The notes under the pieces: generated by a model
Database searches by the model: none
Told to the model about the DNA's origin: nothing
What the model saw: only the letters and a program-made list of their open reading frames with translations
NCBI RefSeq assembly: GCF_003584645.1
Contig: NZ_AP017928.1
Span: 3,076,395 to 3,140,394 of the forward strand
Source: Methylocaldum marinum
GTDB taxonomy: Bacteria > Pseudomonadota > Gammaproteobacteria > Methylococcales > Methylococcaceae
Reading direction: 5' to 3'
Length of the DNA: 64,000 bases
Translations under genes and position numbers: made by a program
Part shown: piece by piece, positions 31,365 through 41,287 of the stretch
How the letters are laid out: the number at the start of each line of letters is the position of its first letter
How positions within the stretch are numbered: the stretch's first letter is position 1

Positions 31365-34028
31365 TCAGTATTCAATCCGCACAGAGCCTATAAACGTGCG
31401 TGGTGCGCCCGGTATCACGCTGAACCGGTCCGCCAGCGTCGCTACGTAGTACCGATGGTCCAGAAGGTTTTCGACATTGAACTGGAGCGACAGCCTGGAA
31501 GAAGCCACCGGTAACTGGTACTTGACGAGCGCGTCCACTCGTCCGTAACCGGGCAGCTGGAAGGTATTCCCGTTGTCGCCCTCGCGCTGCCCGAGGAAAT
31601 AGACGCCCGCGCCGAAACTCAGACCCCGCACAGGCTCCTGCTGCAAATCGTACTTGGCCCACAGGCTGCCGGAATTTCTCGGGACGTCCCACAGACGATT
31701 CCCCTGGTTGTCGCCCTTGGTGATTTTGGCGTCGGAATAGGCGTAGGTCGCGATGAGGCTCAGGGCTTCCGTGACCTGCCCCGCGATGTCCACCTCGACA
31801 CCCTGGCTGCGCGCCTCGCCGATCGCGTCGGAAAACGCGGTGCCCGGGATCGGGACCAACACGTTTTTCTTGGTCAGACGGTAGAACGCCACGGTCGAGG
31901 TGAGTCGCTTATCAAAGAATTCCGTCTTGAAACCGGCTTCATATTGTTCAGCGGTCTCGGGCGAAAACGGCTTCCCGTCGGCGGACACACCGATATTCGC
32001 GCTGCCCAGGGACTCGACGTAGTTGCCGTAGAGCGACAGCCAATTCCAGGGTTGATAGACCAAACCTACACGGGGCGATTGCGTCGCCATTTTTTGCGAA
32101 ACCTTTTGGGACCTCCAAGTCACCAAAAGGAGCAAAAAATTGGCGACGAGTTATTGCCTTCGGCGCCCCGGCCGTCCCCGCTCGTCTGGTCCGGACCCAA
32201 CAAGGGGTCCGGACACCGCTCGCAGATGACTCGACGCCCGGTCGCGATGCCTTGTGTGAGACCTCCGACCGCCGCTATCGCGTCGACCTTCGGTCTCACA
32301 CCCGGCGCTCGGGCTTCCGGGGACTACTCGACTCGCTCGCTCACTCGCTCCATGTCTCGCAGCGATTGAAACGATCATTGTGCACCTCTTGGAGGTTGGC
32401 GCGGGCAGCGGCGAGTGACTGATCGGTGCCGAAGGCCAGCCCCAATCCGGAAGTAGCCCAATCGTAGCGGCCGCCGCCGAGAATATGGAATTTGTCCCAA
32501 AGCGTGATCTGATCCTGGAAATAGACGCCGGTCCACTCGTTTCGCTGGTCGATGAAGAAGTTCTTTTGCGCCTGGGACAAATCCACGCCCGAGAGCCCAT
32601 AGACGGGGTTGAAGATATTGATAGCACCCGCAAGTTGAAAGCGCTGACTTTCGTATCGATGTTGTAATAGTCCCAACCGACCAGGACTCTATGGTCACCT
32701 CCCCACGTGGAAAATCTTCCCGTAACATCCACGGTGCCGAAGTAGGAATCGTCCCCGCTGTCCGGGCCATAAAAGAATCTGTCCAAAAGGCCGGTTGTCT
32801 CATTCAAAGCAAATCCGACGGTTTGCGGGTCCACCACATCCCGGTTGAACTTGACGAACCGGGCGCGGACTTTCCAGTCTTCCATGAACTGATGGTTAAG
32901 CGTCACGCCGACGTTATATAGTTTGGTGTTGCTCTTGTCCGTGGAAGGCTCCTGCAAGTAGCGCGAAATGGGAATATTGGCCGGGCGCTTGCCGATGGCC
33001 GGAACCCCGTAATCTTCCCGAGTGTCTTCGTCGAAATACATGAAATCGAGATCGAGTAGCGTACGGTCGCTGATCTTCCAGGTCAGAGAAGGCGCAACAA
33101 AAATGCGGTCCGTGAACAAGAAGTCGCGGAAGGAGTTTTTGTCCAGGTACTCCAGATTGAACCGGTATAAGGGCGATCCCTCCGAGGTAATCGGACCGGT
33201 GGCATCCGCCGTGATGCGGTAGAGGTCGAAGGAGCCGAACTGCTGTTGCAAAGCATAAAAAGGGACCTCCTGCGGACGCTTGGTGACCACGTTGATCATG
33301 CCACCGGGCTCGATACGTCCGTAGAGATTGGCCGCGGCCCCCTTGACGACCTCGATGCGGTCGGCGCTGGCGGTTGGAATTCGGCTGGCGGGAAACCTCG
33401 ACCCATCGAGATAATTGGCGAACTTGGTGTTAAAGCCGCGAATCATGAATTCCTCTGAGAAGCCGCCAAATGAAATCCCCTGAAACATGCCGCTGACGTT
33501 CTTGACGGCGTCGCCCAGTTGGATGGCCTGCTGGTCCTGTATGACCGCACTGGGCACCACCTCAATCGACATCGGCGTCTCCACGATCGGCGTATCGGTC
33601 TTGGTGGCTGTGCTGGCATTGGGGCGGGTATAGCTGGGGTTGTAGGGATCGTCCGGGTCGTAGTCCGCCTGGTCGATCACGTCGACTTTCGGCAGGGCGA
33701 TCGGATCGGCTCGGTTGACTCGTTCCGTCGCCGGTTTCACCGCCACCGATCCGTCTTCGGCCACCGAAAACTGAAGGCCGCTTCCGCCGAGCAGGTGGGC
33801 TACCGCGTCCTGAGTCGTGTAGCGGCCCTTGAGCGTGGGACTCCGCTTTCCGGCAACCTGGCTCTCGGCGAAGAACACCGCGACCTCGGCCTGCTCGGCC
33901 AGTTTCTGCAAGGCGGAATGCAGCGGCTGAGCCGGGATGTCGAATGGATGTTCGGTTTCCCCCGCTGCGGCCGTCCCCGCCCAGAGCGTCAATATCGCCG
34001 CCAGGCAAGGCTTCGTCGTTGAATTCAT
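31365..34028 (-). pseudogene. TonB-dependent siderophore receptor (FecA/FpvA-like), disrupted
   Basis: A signal peptide and STN domain (about 27-105: FDIPAQPLHSALQKLAEQAE) are followed by a plug with the TonB-linked start (TPMSIEVVPSAVIQDQQAIQ, GGMINVVTKRP) and a beta-barrel ending in NVENLLDHRYYVATL and the final aromatic strand RTFIGSVRIEY. The frame is broken twice. Near 32640 the sequence moves from NIDTKVSAFNL to AGAINIFNPVYGL in the next frame (one base missing). At 32082-32361 a non-coding insert separates EVHNDRF from SPRVGLVYQPW. Intact, it would be a transducer receptor working with the FecI/FecR genes just upstream. Confidence 0.9.
32082..32361. mobile_element. Non-coding insertion inside the TonB receptor, 7-bp flanking duplication
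   Basis: GCGATTG occurs at 32075-32081 and again at 32362-32368, exactly bracketing about 280 bp of sequence unrelated to the receptor. The left end forms a long hairpin (CGTCGCCATTTTTTGC ... GCAAAAAATTGGCGACG) with an inner CCTTTTGG/CCAAAAGG stem. Further inverted segments are GTCCGGACC...GGGGTCCGGAC and TGTGTGAGACC...GGTCTCACAC. No coding capacity and no terminal inverted repeats are visible. Confidence 0.7.
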
Positions 34029-34170
34029 GGGATGTCTCCATTTTTTTGTTGTTCATGAATTGAAACGAACGACAGAAAAAAAACCGCCAGCGAGTGACGG
34101 GGAGATGGAGACGGCGCGCGATCGATAAGCGTCGAGCAACTTTCACTCGGCGACAGCGATTCCGAGTTGC

Positions 34171-35145
34171 TTAACGTTTGCCCAGAACGACCTCGCCGGG
34201 CCGCGGACGGGTAAGAGCGACTCCGAGGCTGTGGGCGATGATTTCCAGGGAGGTATCGAGACGGTTGATGAAAAAGGTGCCGCTGACCGTGAGTCTACCG
34301 AGGGAGGCGTCGGTCAGGCGCAGGCGGATGTCGTGATAGCGTCCGATCTCCGCCAGAACCTCGTCGAGCCGGCGATTGTTGAAGACCAGCTTGCCGCGCC
34401 GCCAGGCGGTGACGGTGTCCACCGATTCGTCGGAGCCGACCGGCACGAACTCCCCGGCCCGATTGTATGCGAGCGTTTCGGAAGGCCCCAGCTCGCGGCT
34501 CTGCCTGGCATCGACCCTTACCCTGCCCTCGTGTACCGCCACCAGGACACGATCAGGCCGCATATAGATGTCGAATTCGGTGCCGATGTCCACGCTGCGT
34601 CCGTTTCCGGCAATGACGACGAAGGGACGCTCGGCATCGTGCGCGACACGGAAGTAAGCTTCGCCGCGCACCAACGTGACCGAACGCTGCCAGCGATTGA
34701 AGCGCACCTCGACTTCGCTGTCGGTGTTGAGCTCGAGGCGAGAACCGTCCGCCAAGTCGATGGTTTGGAGGTCACCGCGCGCGGCGACGTAGCGGTCGCG
34801 GCTGCCATACCAGCCGTCCGGCGAGAAAGCGGTCAATCCTAAGGCCAGGACCAGCGCCGCCGCGAGCGCGAGCCCCACCCATCGCTGCGCTCGCCGGCGG
34901 TGCCGCGATGGGCGGTAGCGCGCGGCTTCCCGGCGTGCGGGCAGATCGGCGCCGCGGAAGCTATCCAGCCATTCCAGGCACGCGGCAATCTCGGCGTAGG
35001 CGGCACGATGCGCCGGATCTTCCTCCAGCCAGGCCGCCAATGCCCGCCGCTCGTCCTCCGAACCGCCGTCCGAGCAGCGTATCGCCCACTCGATGGCTTG
35101 ATACCTGAGTTCCTCGGAAATTCTGGAATCGAGAAAAGATGTCAT
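34171..35145 (-). CDS. fecR: FecR-family anti-sigma/sigma regulator
   Basis: 324 residues. The N-terminal cytoplasmic DUF4880 domain (about 12-50: WAIRCSDGGSEDERRALAAW) is followed by one TM helix (about 90-108, WVGLALAAALVLALGLTAF), the periplasmic FecR domain (VAARGDLQTIDLADGSRLEL, SVDIGTEFDIY) and a C-terminal STN-like part (VFNNRRLDEVLAEIGRYHDI). It would read the loaded receptor and control the FecI sigma factor. Frame intact although both neighbours are damaged. It starts about 180 bp after fecI. Confidence 0.93.
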   Translation of the reverse strand: MTSFLDSRISEELRYQAIEWAIRCSDGGSEDERRALAAWLEEDPAHRAAYAEIAACLEWLDSFRGADLPARREAARYRPSRHRRRAQRWVGLALAAALVLALGLTAFSPDGWYGSRDRYVAARGDLQTIDLADGSRLELNTDSEVEVRFNRWQRSVTLVRGEAYFRVAHDAERPFVVIAGNGRSVDIGTEFDIYMRPDRVLVAVHEGRVRVDARQSRELGPSETLAYNRAGEFVPVGSDESVDTVTAWRRGKLVFNNRRLDEVLAEIGRYHDIRLRLTDASLGRLTVSGTFFINRLDTSLEIIAHSLGVALTRPRPGEVVLGKR

Positions 35146-35324
35146 TAAAACCGGTCGTGCCCTGCGCGGATGAACGCAGCTAGTATGTAGGGTGTGGTGA
35201 ACGAAGGGAACCGCACCCTGCGAGCCCCGGTAAGGAACTTACCTTCGCCACCCGTCCGAAGACACCGACAACTCCGGCATCATCCCCACAAAGCGCAACG
35301 CCGCGGATCGTTGCCCGCATGACT

Positions 35325-35851
35325 TTAGCCAAAGCTTTTGTGCTTGAGGAGATGGCGGAGCGCCGCGGCGACGTGGCGTTCCGAGCCGCGCACGGAGATG
35401 CCCAAGCGCTCGGCGATTTCGCTGTGGGACAGCCCCTCGATGCGGCCAGCACGAATGCGTAGCGAGTGGTTTCCGGCAATTCCTGCAGCATGTCGTTCAG
35501 ACGATCGAGTTCCTCGCGCCGGCTCCAGTAAACATCCGGCGCGGGATCGCCCGCGGGCGCTTGCTCCAGTTCGCCCTCTCCGCCTTCCTCGATTCCGGTC
35601 TCCCTGTGGTAGCGGGACTTCAACACTTGCTTGCGGTAGTGATCGACGGTGAGATTCGCGGTGGTCTGAAAAAGAAATGCGCGCAGGTTGGCTATGGATT
35701 CCGGATTCGGGTGCTGCAAGAGCCGTAAATACGCCTCCTGCACCAGACCCTCGGCGCAGTCGCTCCCGGAGCGCTGCCCGGCGAAAGCCGGCAATTCCGT
35801 GCCGTGAGGGCGGAACAAATAATCGAGAAGACGATGTCTGCGACGCGGCAT
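35325..35851 (-). pseudogene. fecI: FecI-like ECF sigma factor, frameshift in region 4
   Basis: From ATG 35851 (MPRRRHRLLDYLFR) the frame shows sigma region 2 (CAEGLVQEAYLRLLQ, NLRAFLFQTTANLTVDHYRK) and the start of region 4 (LPETTRYAFVL). After that point the expected RIEGLSHSEIAERLGISVRG is found only in the next frame, ending at the stop at 35325; one base is missing near 35447. The uncorrected frame runs on to 35180 with nonsense sequence. The product would direct polymerase to the iron-uptake promoter. The start is uncertain, because the frame is open further upstream to 36058. Confidence 0.85.
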
Positions 35852-36379
35852 GAGTTCATCGGCGAGAGTGTTTTGCCCGGGCCAGAGGCAAGCAATAGTC
35901 GTTCCCAAAACCGCGCCATCATCTGGCGCAGTCCGCCATTCGGCATTGACCTGACTTGTCCGTCGCCTGGTGTCCGGAAACTTCACCGGCTCCATTTCGG
36001 CGGATAGCGCTCCCTTCTCCGCCCCGGCCCGACAAGCTCCATGTCCGAACGGCCCCAAGCGCGGCCGCGGTGAGTTCCGGTCTCGCCGCCTTGTCTTGGC
36101 TTGACGGCGATTCCTCAGCGACTCCCGGATCGCATCAGGCTAGGTCATATGACTCAAAACATGCGGCATTTAACGGGATTTCTCCCGACGCCGTTTCGCG
36201 GGCAAACACGTAACGCGGATCGGGCGCTGCGGTAGGTTTTCGGGATTGCGGCGAAAGCTTGGTCTGTGTCTTGTCGCAGCGAATCCGGAACGGTTATTGC
36301 TTCGCCGTCGTACTCGACGACTGTCGCCCATGGGGGGCGCAGAACCTCGACCCAACGCCGGCCGGCGGCCTGCAGCCGC
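35852..36379. other. Gene-free stretch upstream of fecI
   Basis: It contains the presumed fecI promoter side and the unrecognisable 5' part of the neighbouring IS110 remnant. Open frames here are shadows. No terminator or operator recognised. Confidence 0.4.
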
Positions 36380-37233
36380 CCTGTTAAGGCGTTCCTGGCC
36401 TGGCTGCAAGCCTTCCCAACACCCCCCACGTATGTCTGGAGGCCACCGGCCGCTATGGTGAGGGCTTGGCCCTGTTCCGGGTCGACCACGGCCTCGCCGT
36501 CAGCGTGGTCAACCCCGCCCAAATCCACGCCTTCGGCCAAGCCGAACTGAGCCGCACCAAGACCGATAAAAGCGATGCCAAGCGCATCGCCCGCTTCTGT
36601 CTCAGCCAACGGCCTCTGCTCTGGCAGCCGCCTCCGCCGGCCGTGCGCCAATTACAAGCGCTGGTCCGTCGGCTCGAGAGCCTCCTCGAGATGCGGCAGA
36701 TGGAAAAAAACCGCCTGGACGGGGCCGACCCCACCGTACGCCCCTCCATCGACACCGGGCTCGCCACCCTCGACGCCGAGATCGCCGCGACCCAAAAGCG
36801 CATCCGGGAGCACATCGACCATGATCCGGACCTCCGCCAACGGCGTGACCTGCTCTACACCATTCCCGGCTTGGGCAATGCCACGATCCCGGTGCTGCTG
36901 GCCACCCTGGGCGAAGTTCACCGCTTCGAAAACGCGCGCAGCGTCGCCGCCTTTGCCGGCCTCTCGCCCAAAGAACACCAGTCCGGAAAATGGAAAGGCC
37001 ACACCCGCCTGTCCAAGACCGGCGATGCCTTGCTCCGCAAGGCCCTTTACCTGCCGGCCATCGTCGCCTGGCGCCATAACCCACTGATCCGCGCCTTCTG
37101 CGAGCGCCTTAAAGCCCAAGGCAAGAAAGGCAAACTCATCGTGGGCGCCGCCATGCGCAAGCGCCTCGTCCTGGCCTATGGCGTCCTTAAGTCCGGCCGA
37201 CCGTTCGATCCCAATTATGCGCTTGCATCGTGA
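36380..37233 (+). pseudogene. IS110-family transposase remnant, 5' end lost and frameshifted
   Basis: The recognisable protein begins as VKAFLAWLQAFPTP in one frame, shifts at a run of six C near 36430, and continues as HVCLEATGRYGEGLALF, VVNPAQIHAFGQAELSRTKT and the C-terminal domain with LYTIPGLGNATIPVLLATLG and FAGLSPKEHQSG, ending at 37233. The first part of the DEDD domain (GIDVAK motif) was not found. It differs clearly in sequence from the intact IS110 protein at 5496-6464, so it is a separate insertion. Confidence 0.85.
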
Positions 37234-37271
37234 TCGCCAAGACGGTATCTACAACCGAGCCCCCGTAGCGC

Positions 37272-37355
37272 GTAGCCCGCATGCAGCATAGCGGAATGCG
37301 GGGAAACCCAGGCCCGCCGCGCTCCCGGATTTCGCGTTCGCTCCATCCGGGCTAC
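37272..37355. repeat. Dispersed imperfect palindrome, GTAGCCCG family, copy 3
   Basis: GTAGCCCGCATGCAGCATAG and TCCATCCGGGCTAC form the outer arms. A half copy (GTATACAGCGAAGCGGAATA) follows near 37370-37400. It lies between the IS110 remnant and the dehydrogenase gene. Confidence 0.65.
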
Positions 37356-37467
37356 GGGGATTCGCAACACGTATACAGCGAAGCGGAATACGGGAATTCC
37401 GCCGCTCCGATCAAGGCGAGGCCGGCTTAAAGCGAGACACGGCATCCGCGAAATTCGACTCTAAACC

Positions 37468-38673
37468 TCAAACCAATTCGACCTTCAGCCACCCCGGACG
37501 ATGCTCGTCGAAGGCCCGGTAGGCTTCGATAACCGAAGTCAAAGGTTCGGTCTGAGTCAGGATCTCGGTCGGATCGATGACTCCGCTTCGCACCAGGTCG
37601 ATCAGCATGGGGATGTACTGGCGATGATTGCAGTTCCCCATTTTCAGGGTGAGATTCTTGTTCATCGCCATGCCGATAGGGAAAAAGCGATCGGACGGCG
37701 GGTAAACGCCGATGATCGACAAGGTTCCGGCCTTGGCCAAAGCCTGGACGGCCCAGGTCAAAACCAGGGACGGGCTATCGCCGTGATGCCAGCGGGCTCC
37801 GGACTGCTGGGCTTCCGGCGCGATTTCGCTCAGTTCCTGGTCAAACTGGACTTTTTGCTCATCGGCTTTTTGCGCAGCCGGCCCATGATGGGGACGCTCC
37901 GCATCCACGCCCACCGCATCGATGGCGCGGTCCACGCCGATCCCGCCGGTCAGATCGCGGATCGCCTGCACCGGATCTTCGAGATCGAAATTGATGACCT
38001 CCGCGCCCTGGTTGCGCGCCATCTCCAGACGCGAGGGTTCGTTGTCCACGGCCAATACCCGGCCGGCGCCGTGCACCTTGGCGCAGGTGATAGAAAACTG
38101 TCCGACCGGACCGCAGCCGAAGACGGCCACCGTGTCGCCGGACTTGATCTCCGCGAGATCCGCGCCGAAATAAGCCGTCGGCAGGATGTCCGAGATGACT
38201 ATGGCCTCGTCGTCGGTAATGTCGTCCGGCAGCTTGACCAGCCCGACATTGGCGAAGGGAATACGCGCTTTTTCCGCCTGCAGTCCATTCAGGGCTCCAG
38301 TCATCGCGGGGCCTCCGAAGAATGTCGTCCCGCCGAGAATGCCGTTGGGGTTGGCATTGTCGCATTGCGCGTAGTAGCCCGCCCGGCAATATGAACAGTA
38401 GCCGCAGGCGACGGTCGATGGCACCACCACCCGATCGCCTTCCTTGAGATTCCGGACGTTCGATCCCAGCGATTCGACCACGCCGACGGCCTCATGCCCC
38501 AAAACGGTGCCGGGCTTCAATCCGCCCAAGGTCCCGCGCACCATGTGCAGATCCGTCCCGCAAATCGCGCTGGCGGTGATCCGCAAGATCGCGTCCGTCG
38601 GTTCTTCGATGCGAGGCTCGGCGATATCTTCCAGACGAATGTCGCCGACTCCGTGAAAAACGACTCCCTTCAT
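37468..38673 (-). CDS. Zinc-dependent alcohol dehydrogenase (MDR superfamily)
   Basis: 401 residues from ATG 38673. Catalytic zinc ligands are C38 (SAICGTDLHM) and H60-E61 (LGHEAVGVVESLG); the structural zinc cysteines are C90, C93, C96 and C104 (ACGYCSYCRAGYYAQC). The Rossmann motif is VFGCGPVGQFSI. An extra loop near 275-320 (VDAERPHHGPAAQKADEQ) is shared with glutathione-independent formaldehyde-dehydrogenase-like enzymes, so oxidation of formaldehyde or a small alcohol is plausible. Substrate cannot be fixed from sequence. The gene stands alone. Confidence 0.9.
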   Translation of the reverse strand: MKGVVFHGVGDIRLEDIAEPRIEEPTDAILRITASAICGTDLHMVRGTLGGLKPGTVLGHEAVGVVESLGSNVRNLKEGDRVVVPSTVACGYCSYCRAGYYAQCDNANPNGILGGTTFFGGPAMTGALNGLQAEKARIPFANVGLVKLPDDITDDEAIVISDILPTAYFGADLAEIKSGDTVAVFGCGPVGQFSITCAKVHGAGRVLAVDNEPSRLEMARNQGAEVINFDLEDPVQAIRDLTGGIGVDRAIDAVGVDAERPHHGPAAQKADEQKVQFDQELSEIAPEAQQSGARWHHGDSPSLVLTWAVQALAKAGTLSIIGVYPPSDRFFPIGMAMNKNLTLKMGNCNHRQYIPMLIDLVRSGVIDPTEILTQTEPLTSVIEAYRAFDEHRPGWLKVELV

Positions 38674-39297
38674 TTTTGCCTCCGGTTTCCATCTGGTGGG
38701 TTCAGGGCACCGCAACAAATCCCGGCGCCCGATCGAAATTCTTCTCCTGGCCTAAATGCCCATCTTCCGCACCGAATACCCGGGCGTCGATTTTGGATTG
38801 GATGCCGGGGCTTTGCCGCAGTTCCCGCAAACGGGAGTCTCGCACGAACGAACGCTGTCTGAACCCCGAACCGAAGTCAAGCCGTCAGCGTAGTCGTCGG
38901 CAAGGGATTGCCGACCTGCGAAGGCTAGGCTCGGAACAAGCTCCGTTCGCGATCGATGCGGTCTTGGCAAAAAATTGAGGTGTCGCCATTCCCGGCGGCA
39001 CCTAGCTCAGAGGGGGAGGGAGGAGAGAGCATAAGAAAAAGATATTGGTGCGGTCCGATGAGTGAATATTAATGTATGGCCTCCTGCCACTCACTCACCG
39101 GCCGCCGATTGTGAAAATGCAATTCGTATGCCACCGACAGCCACGATCAGCTCGGTGCTTGCCGAAATGCCCGTGGACAAAGGGTGTGAGAGCGATCACA
39201 AAATTGATGGAAATATCGTAGCCGTCACTTTCGCCCCCAAGCAGGGTCGAAAATGCGCTCCGTTTGGAAACGCAGCGTCGCCCCGGCACGACGGGAA
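38674..39297. other. Gene-free stretch with one GTCGGCAA palindrome
   Basis: 624 bp. A single palindrome (GTCGGCAAGGGATTGCCGAC) lies near 38897-38916. A purine-rich run (GAGGGGGAGGGAGGAGAGAG) lies near 39010-39030. Small frames here show no family signature. Confidence 0.5.
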
Positions 39298-39816
39298 TTA
39301 ATCCCTACGCGACCTTCTGGCCGAGCCGCCACAGCATTTCTTATACTTCTTGCCGCTGCCGCAAGGACACGGGGCATTGCGGAGAACCTCGCCCTTGTGG
39401 GCGATTTTGCCGTGATATTGGATGATGCCGTCCAGATAAACCCATCGCCCTTCCACCCGATGAAACCGGCTGACTTCATGTAACAAATAAGTGTCGTCTC
39501 CCAGCTCGAACCGGGCTTTGAACTCAACGACTCCGCGCTCGTCGTTTTCGCCGCCACCTATAGCTCCGACAATATCTAGACGGGACCAGGTGCGGGTGTC
39601 GCCTTCAAAATCCCAAGCTGCCGGCCGTTTGCCGGGGTCCCAGCTGTCCCTGAGATATTCGGCGTCGCGCAGCTGGAACGCAGTGTAACGCGAGCGCATC
39701 AGGGCTTCCGCCGTGGGCGGGTGTGTGTTTCCCGCCAGATAAGGGCCACAGCAGGCTTCGAATGGCTTTTCCGAGCCACAAGGGCAGTTCGTAGCTATGT
39801 TCACGGGGTTTTGCAA
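39298..39816 (-). CDS. ychJ: YchJ-family SEC-C motif protein
   Basis: 172 residues. Two SEC-C zinc motifs bracket the protein: CPCGSEKPFEACCG near the start and CPCGSGKKYKKCCGG near the end. The middle YchJ domain (EALMRSRYTAFQLRDAEYL, VVEFKARF) has an NTF2-like fold. Members are conserved in gammaproteobacteria without a firm role. The basic tail RRSRRD is unremarkable. Confidence 0.93.
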   Translation of the reverse strand: MQNPVNIATNCPCGSEKPFEACCGPYLAGNTHPPTAEALMRSRYTAFQLRDAEYLRDSWDPGKRPAAWDFEGDTRTWSRLDIVGAIGGGENDERGVVEFKARFELGDDTYLLHEVSRFHRVEGRWVYLDGIIQYHGKIAHKGEVLRNAPCPCGSGKKYKKCCGGSARRSRRD

Positions 39817-40039
39817 AGTGAGGGTTGATCGGCTGAAGCTCGACTGACGGCGGGCCGAGATTCGTTTCGGCTCGAATCGTCGAGCGCCGATTTTAACACG
39901 GGGACCGAGTGAAGACCTGTTCCCCCGCGGACGCGATAGGCAGCCGGCTCGGCAGAAAGTTACCGCTCTGTAACGCGAATAGCGGAAGGCCTGCTCGAAT
40001 CACACGCCTGGCCGCGAAATCGGCCGCATGCCCGTACCG

Positions 40040-41272
40040 TTATGCGGCGACCTCCGCCTCTAAAGCGCGGAGATTTTCTTCCACGCCGGCGGCCTGGGTC
40101 AGCTCGGCCACGTTTTCCTTGGTGAAAAACCCCTGGAAGTCGCCGAAGCGCTGGACGTATTCCACGATCAGGGAGGAATATTCCGAGGCGCTGGAAAAGA
40201 CCTGCTTGAGGCCATCTTCCTTGGAGCCGATGACATCGAGCAGGAATTCCTTGCCGCAATCCCGCAGCGTGCCGACCACGTAATCGATATTGGCCTTGCC
40301 TTCGGTCTCGCCGTCCCGGACCGCTACCGCGAGATGATGCAGCCTTGGACCGTAGTTGCGGACGAACGCTTCGGTCGGCGACGGCAGCTTGAGCAAATGG
40401 TTGACGAAATAGGGATGGTTCGCGGCGGTGAACACCTTGGCGGGACATTCCAGTTCATTCGGGTGATGCACGCTCTTGGTGACGTTGGTCGAAGAATTCT
40501 GGGAAACGATGTCGTAGGACCCCCAGTAGTAATAACTGGTCAACGTCAGCCATTCGAGAATGGCCGCCTCCCGGTTCTGGCTATAGATGCGGGTGGCGAG
40601 ATGGTCGATGGGCAGAAGCAGCGCTTCCAGCCCGAGCTCGGCCTGAGCGTCCTTTGCCTCCAGGTAAGCCCGCCGCACGTCTTCGCGAACGGCGCTTCGC
40701 GTCGGCGCGTAATCGCGGGGCTCGCCTTCCGGCCGCTCCCAATAGCCGACGATATTGTGGGTGTAGGGCGAAGGCTTGACGATCGCCATGGCGTCCGGCA
40801 TTTCCAGCTTGCGGATCTGGTCCCGGTTGAAAAAGCGCACGTCCCGCGACTTCTGCAACTCCACTACCTGGCCTAGGTCGGAAACCCGAAACGCTTCGCC
40901 CATGTAGCGCGCGTTCGGCTTGTGCGCGCCGATCGGATACAGTTCGTTGAGGCTGCGGAAGATGCTGCGGGTGTTGGGATCCTTGACTTCGCGGACCAGA
41001 ACGTCGGGAGCGTTCATGTCGATGCGCAGTACGTGGGTGGAGTGGCGTTCCGACTCGATCGTCGCCAGATAGTGGTAAGGCGTCATCAGGCACAGCTCGC
41101 CCACGTAGGGAACGGAGTGTCCGGGCTCGACCGCGATCATCAGGGCGTCGATCTGACGGATCAGCTCGGTGAGCCCTACCTGATCGCGCTGTTCCAAGAG
41201 TTTGGCCAAGAACTCCTCGAAAAACGGCGAGTTCTGCTTGTCGCCATAACGGGGGAAATCCAGAGAAGACAT
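40040..41272 (-). CDS. VOC-fold, HPPD-like putative dioxygenase in the amidoligase locus
   Basis: About 410 residues from ATG 41272 (a GTG codon just before it is also possible). No whole-length family recognised. The C-terminal part resembles 4-hydroxyphenylpyruvate dioxygenase-type VOC domains: a metal-ligand-like His in RLHHLAVAVRDGE, the strand ANIDYVVGTLRDCGKEFLLD, and the closing IVEYVQRFGDFQGFFTKENV, which matches the E-x-x-Q-R-x-G-D pattern around the last ligand. An additional His pair occurs in SVHHPNELECPAK. It is the third gene of the unit, 15 bp after the alpha-E gene, so it probably acts in the same pathway. Catalytic role is inferred only. Confidence 0.65.
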   Translation of the reverse strand: MSSLDFPRYGDKQNSPFFEEFLAKLLEQRDQVGLTELIRQIDALMIAVEPGHSVPYVGELCLMTPYHYLATIESERHSTHVLRIDMNAPDVLVREVKDPNTRSIFRSLNELYPIGAHKPNARYMGEAFRVSDLGQVVELQKSRDVRFFNRDQIRKLEMPDAMAIVKPSPYTHNIVGYWERPEGEPRDYAPTRSAVREDVRRAYLEAKDAQAELGLEALLLPIDHLATRIYSQNREAAILEWLTLTSYYYWGSYDIVSQNSSTNVTKSVHHPNELECPAKVFTAANHPYFVNHLLKLPSPTEAFVRNYGPRLHHLAVAVRDGETEGKANIDYVVGTLRDCGKEFLLDVIGSKEDGLKQVFSSASEYSSLIVEYVQRFGDFQGFFTKENVAELTQAAGVEENLRALEAEVAA

Positions 41273-41287
41273 CACGGTCGCAACTCC

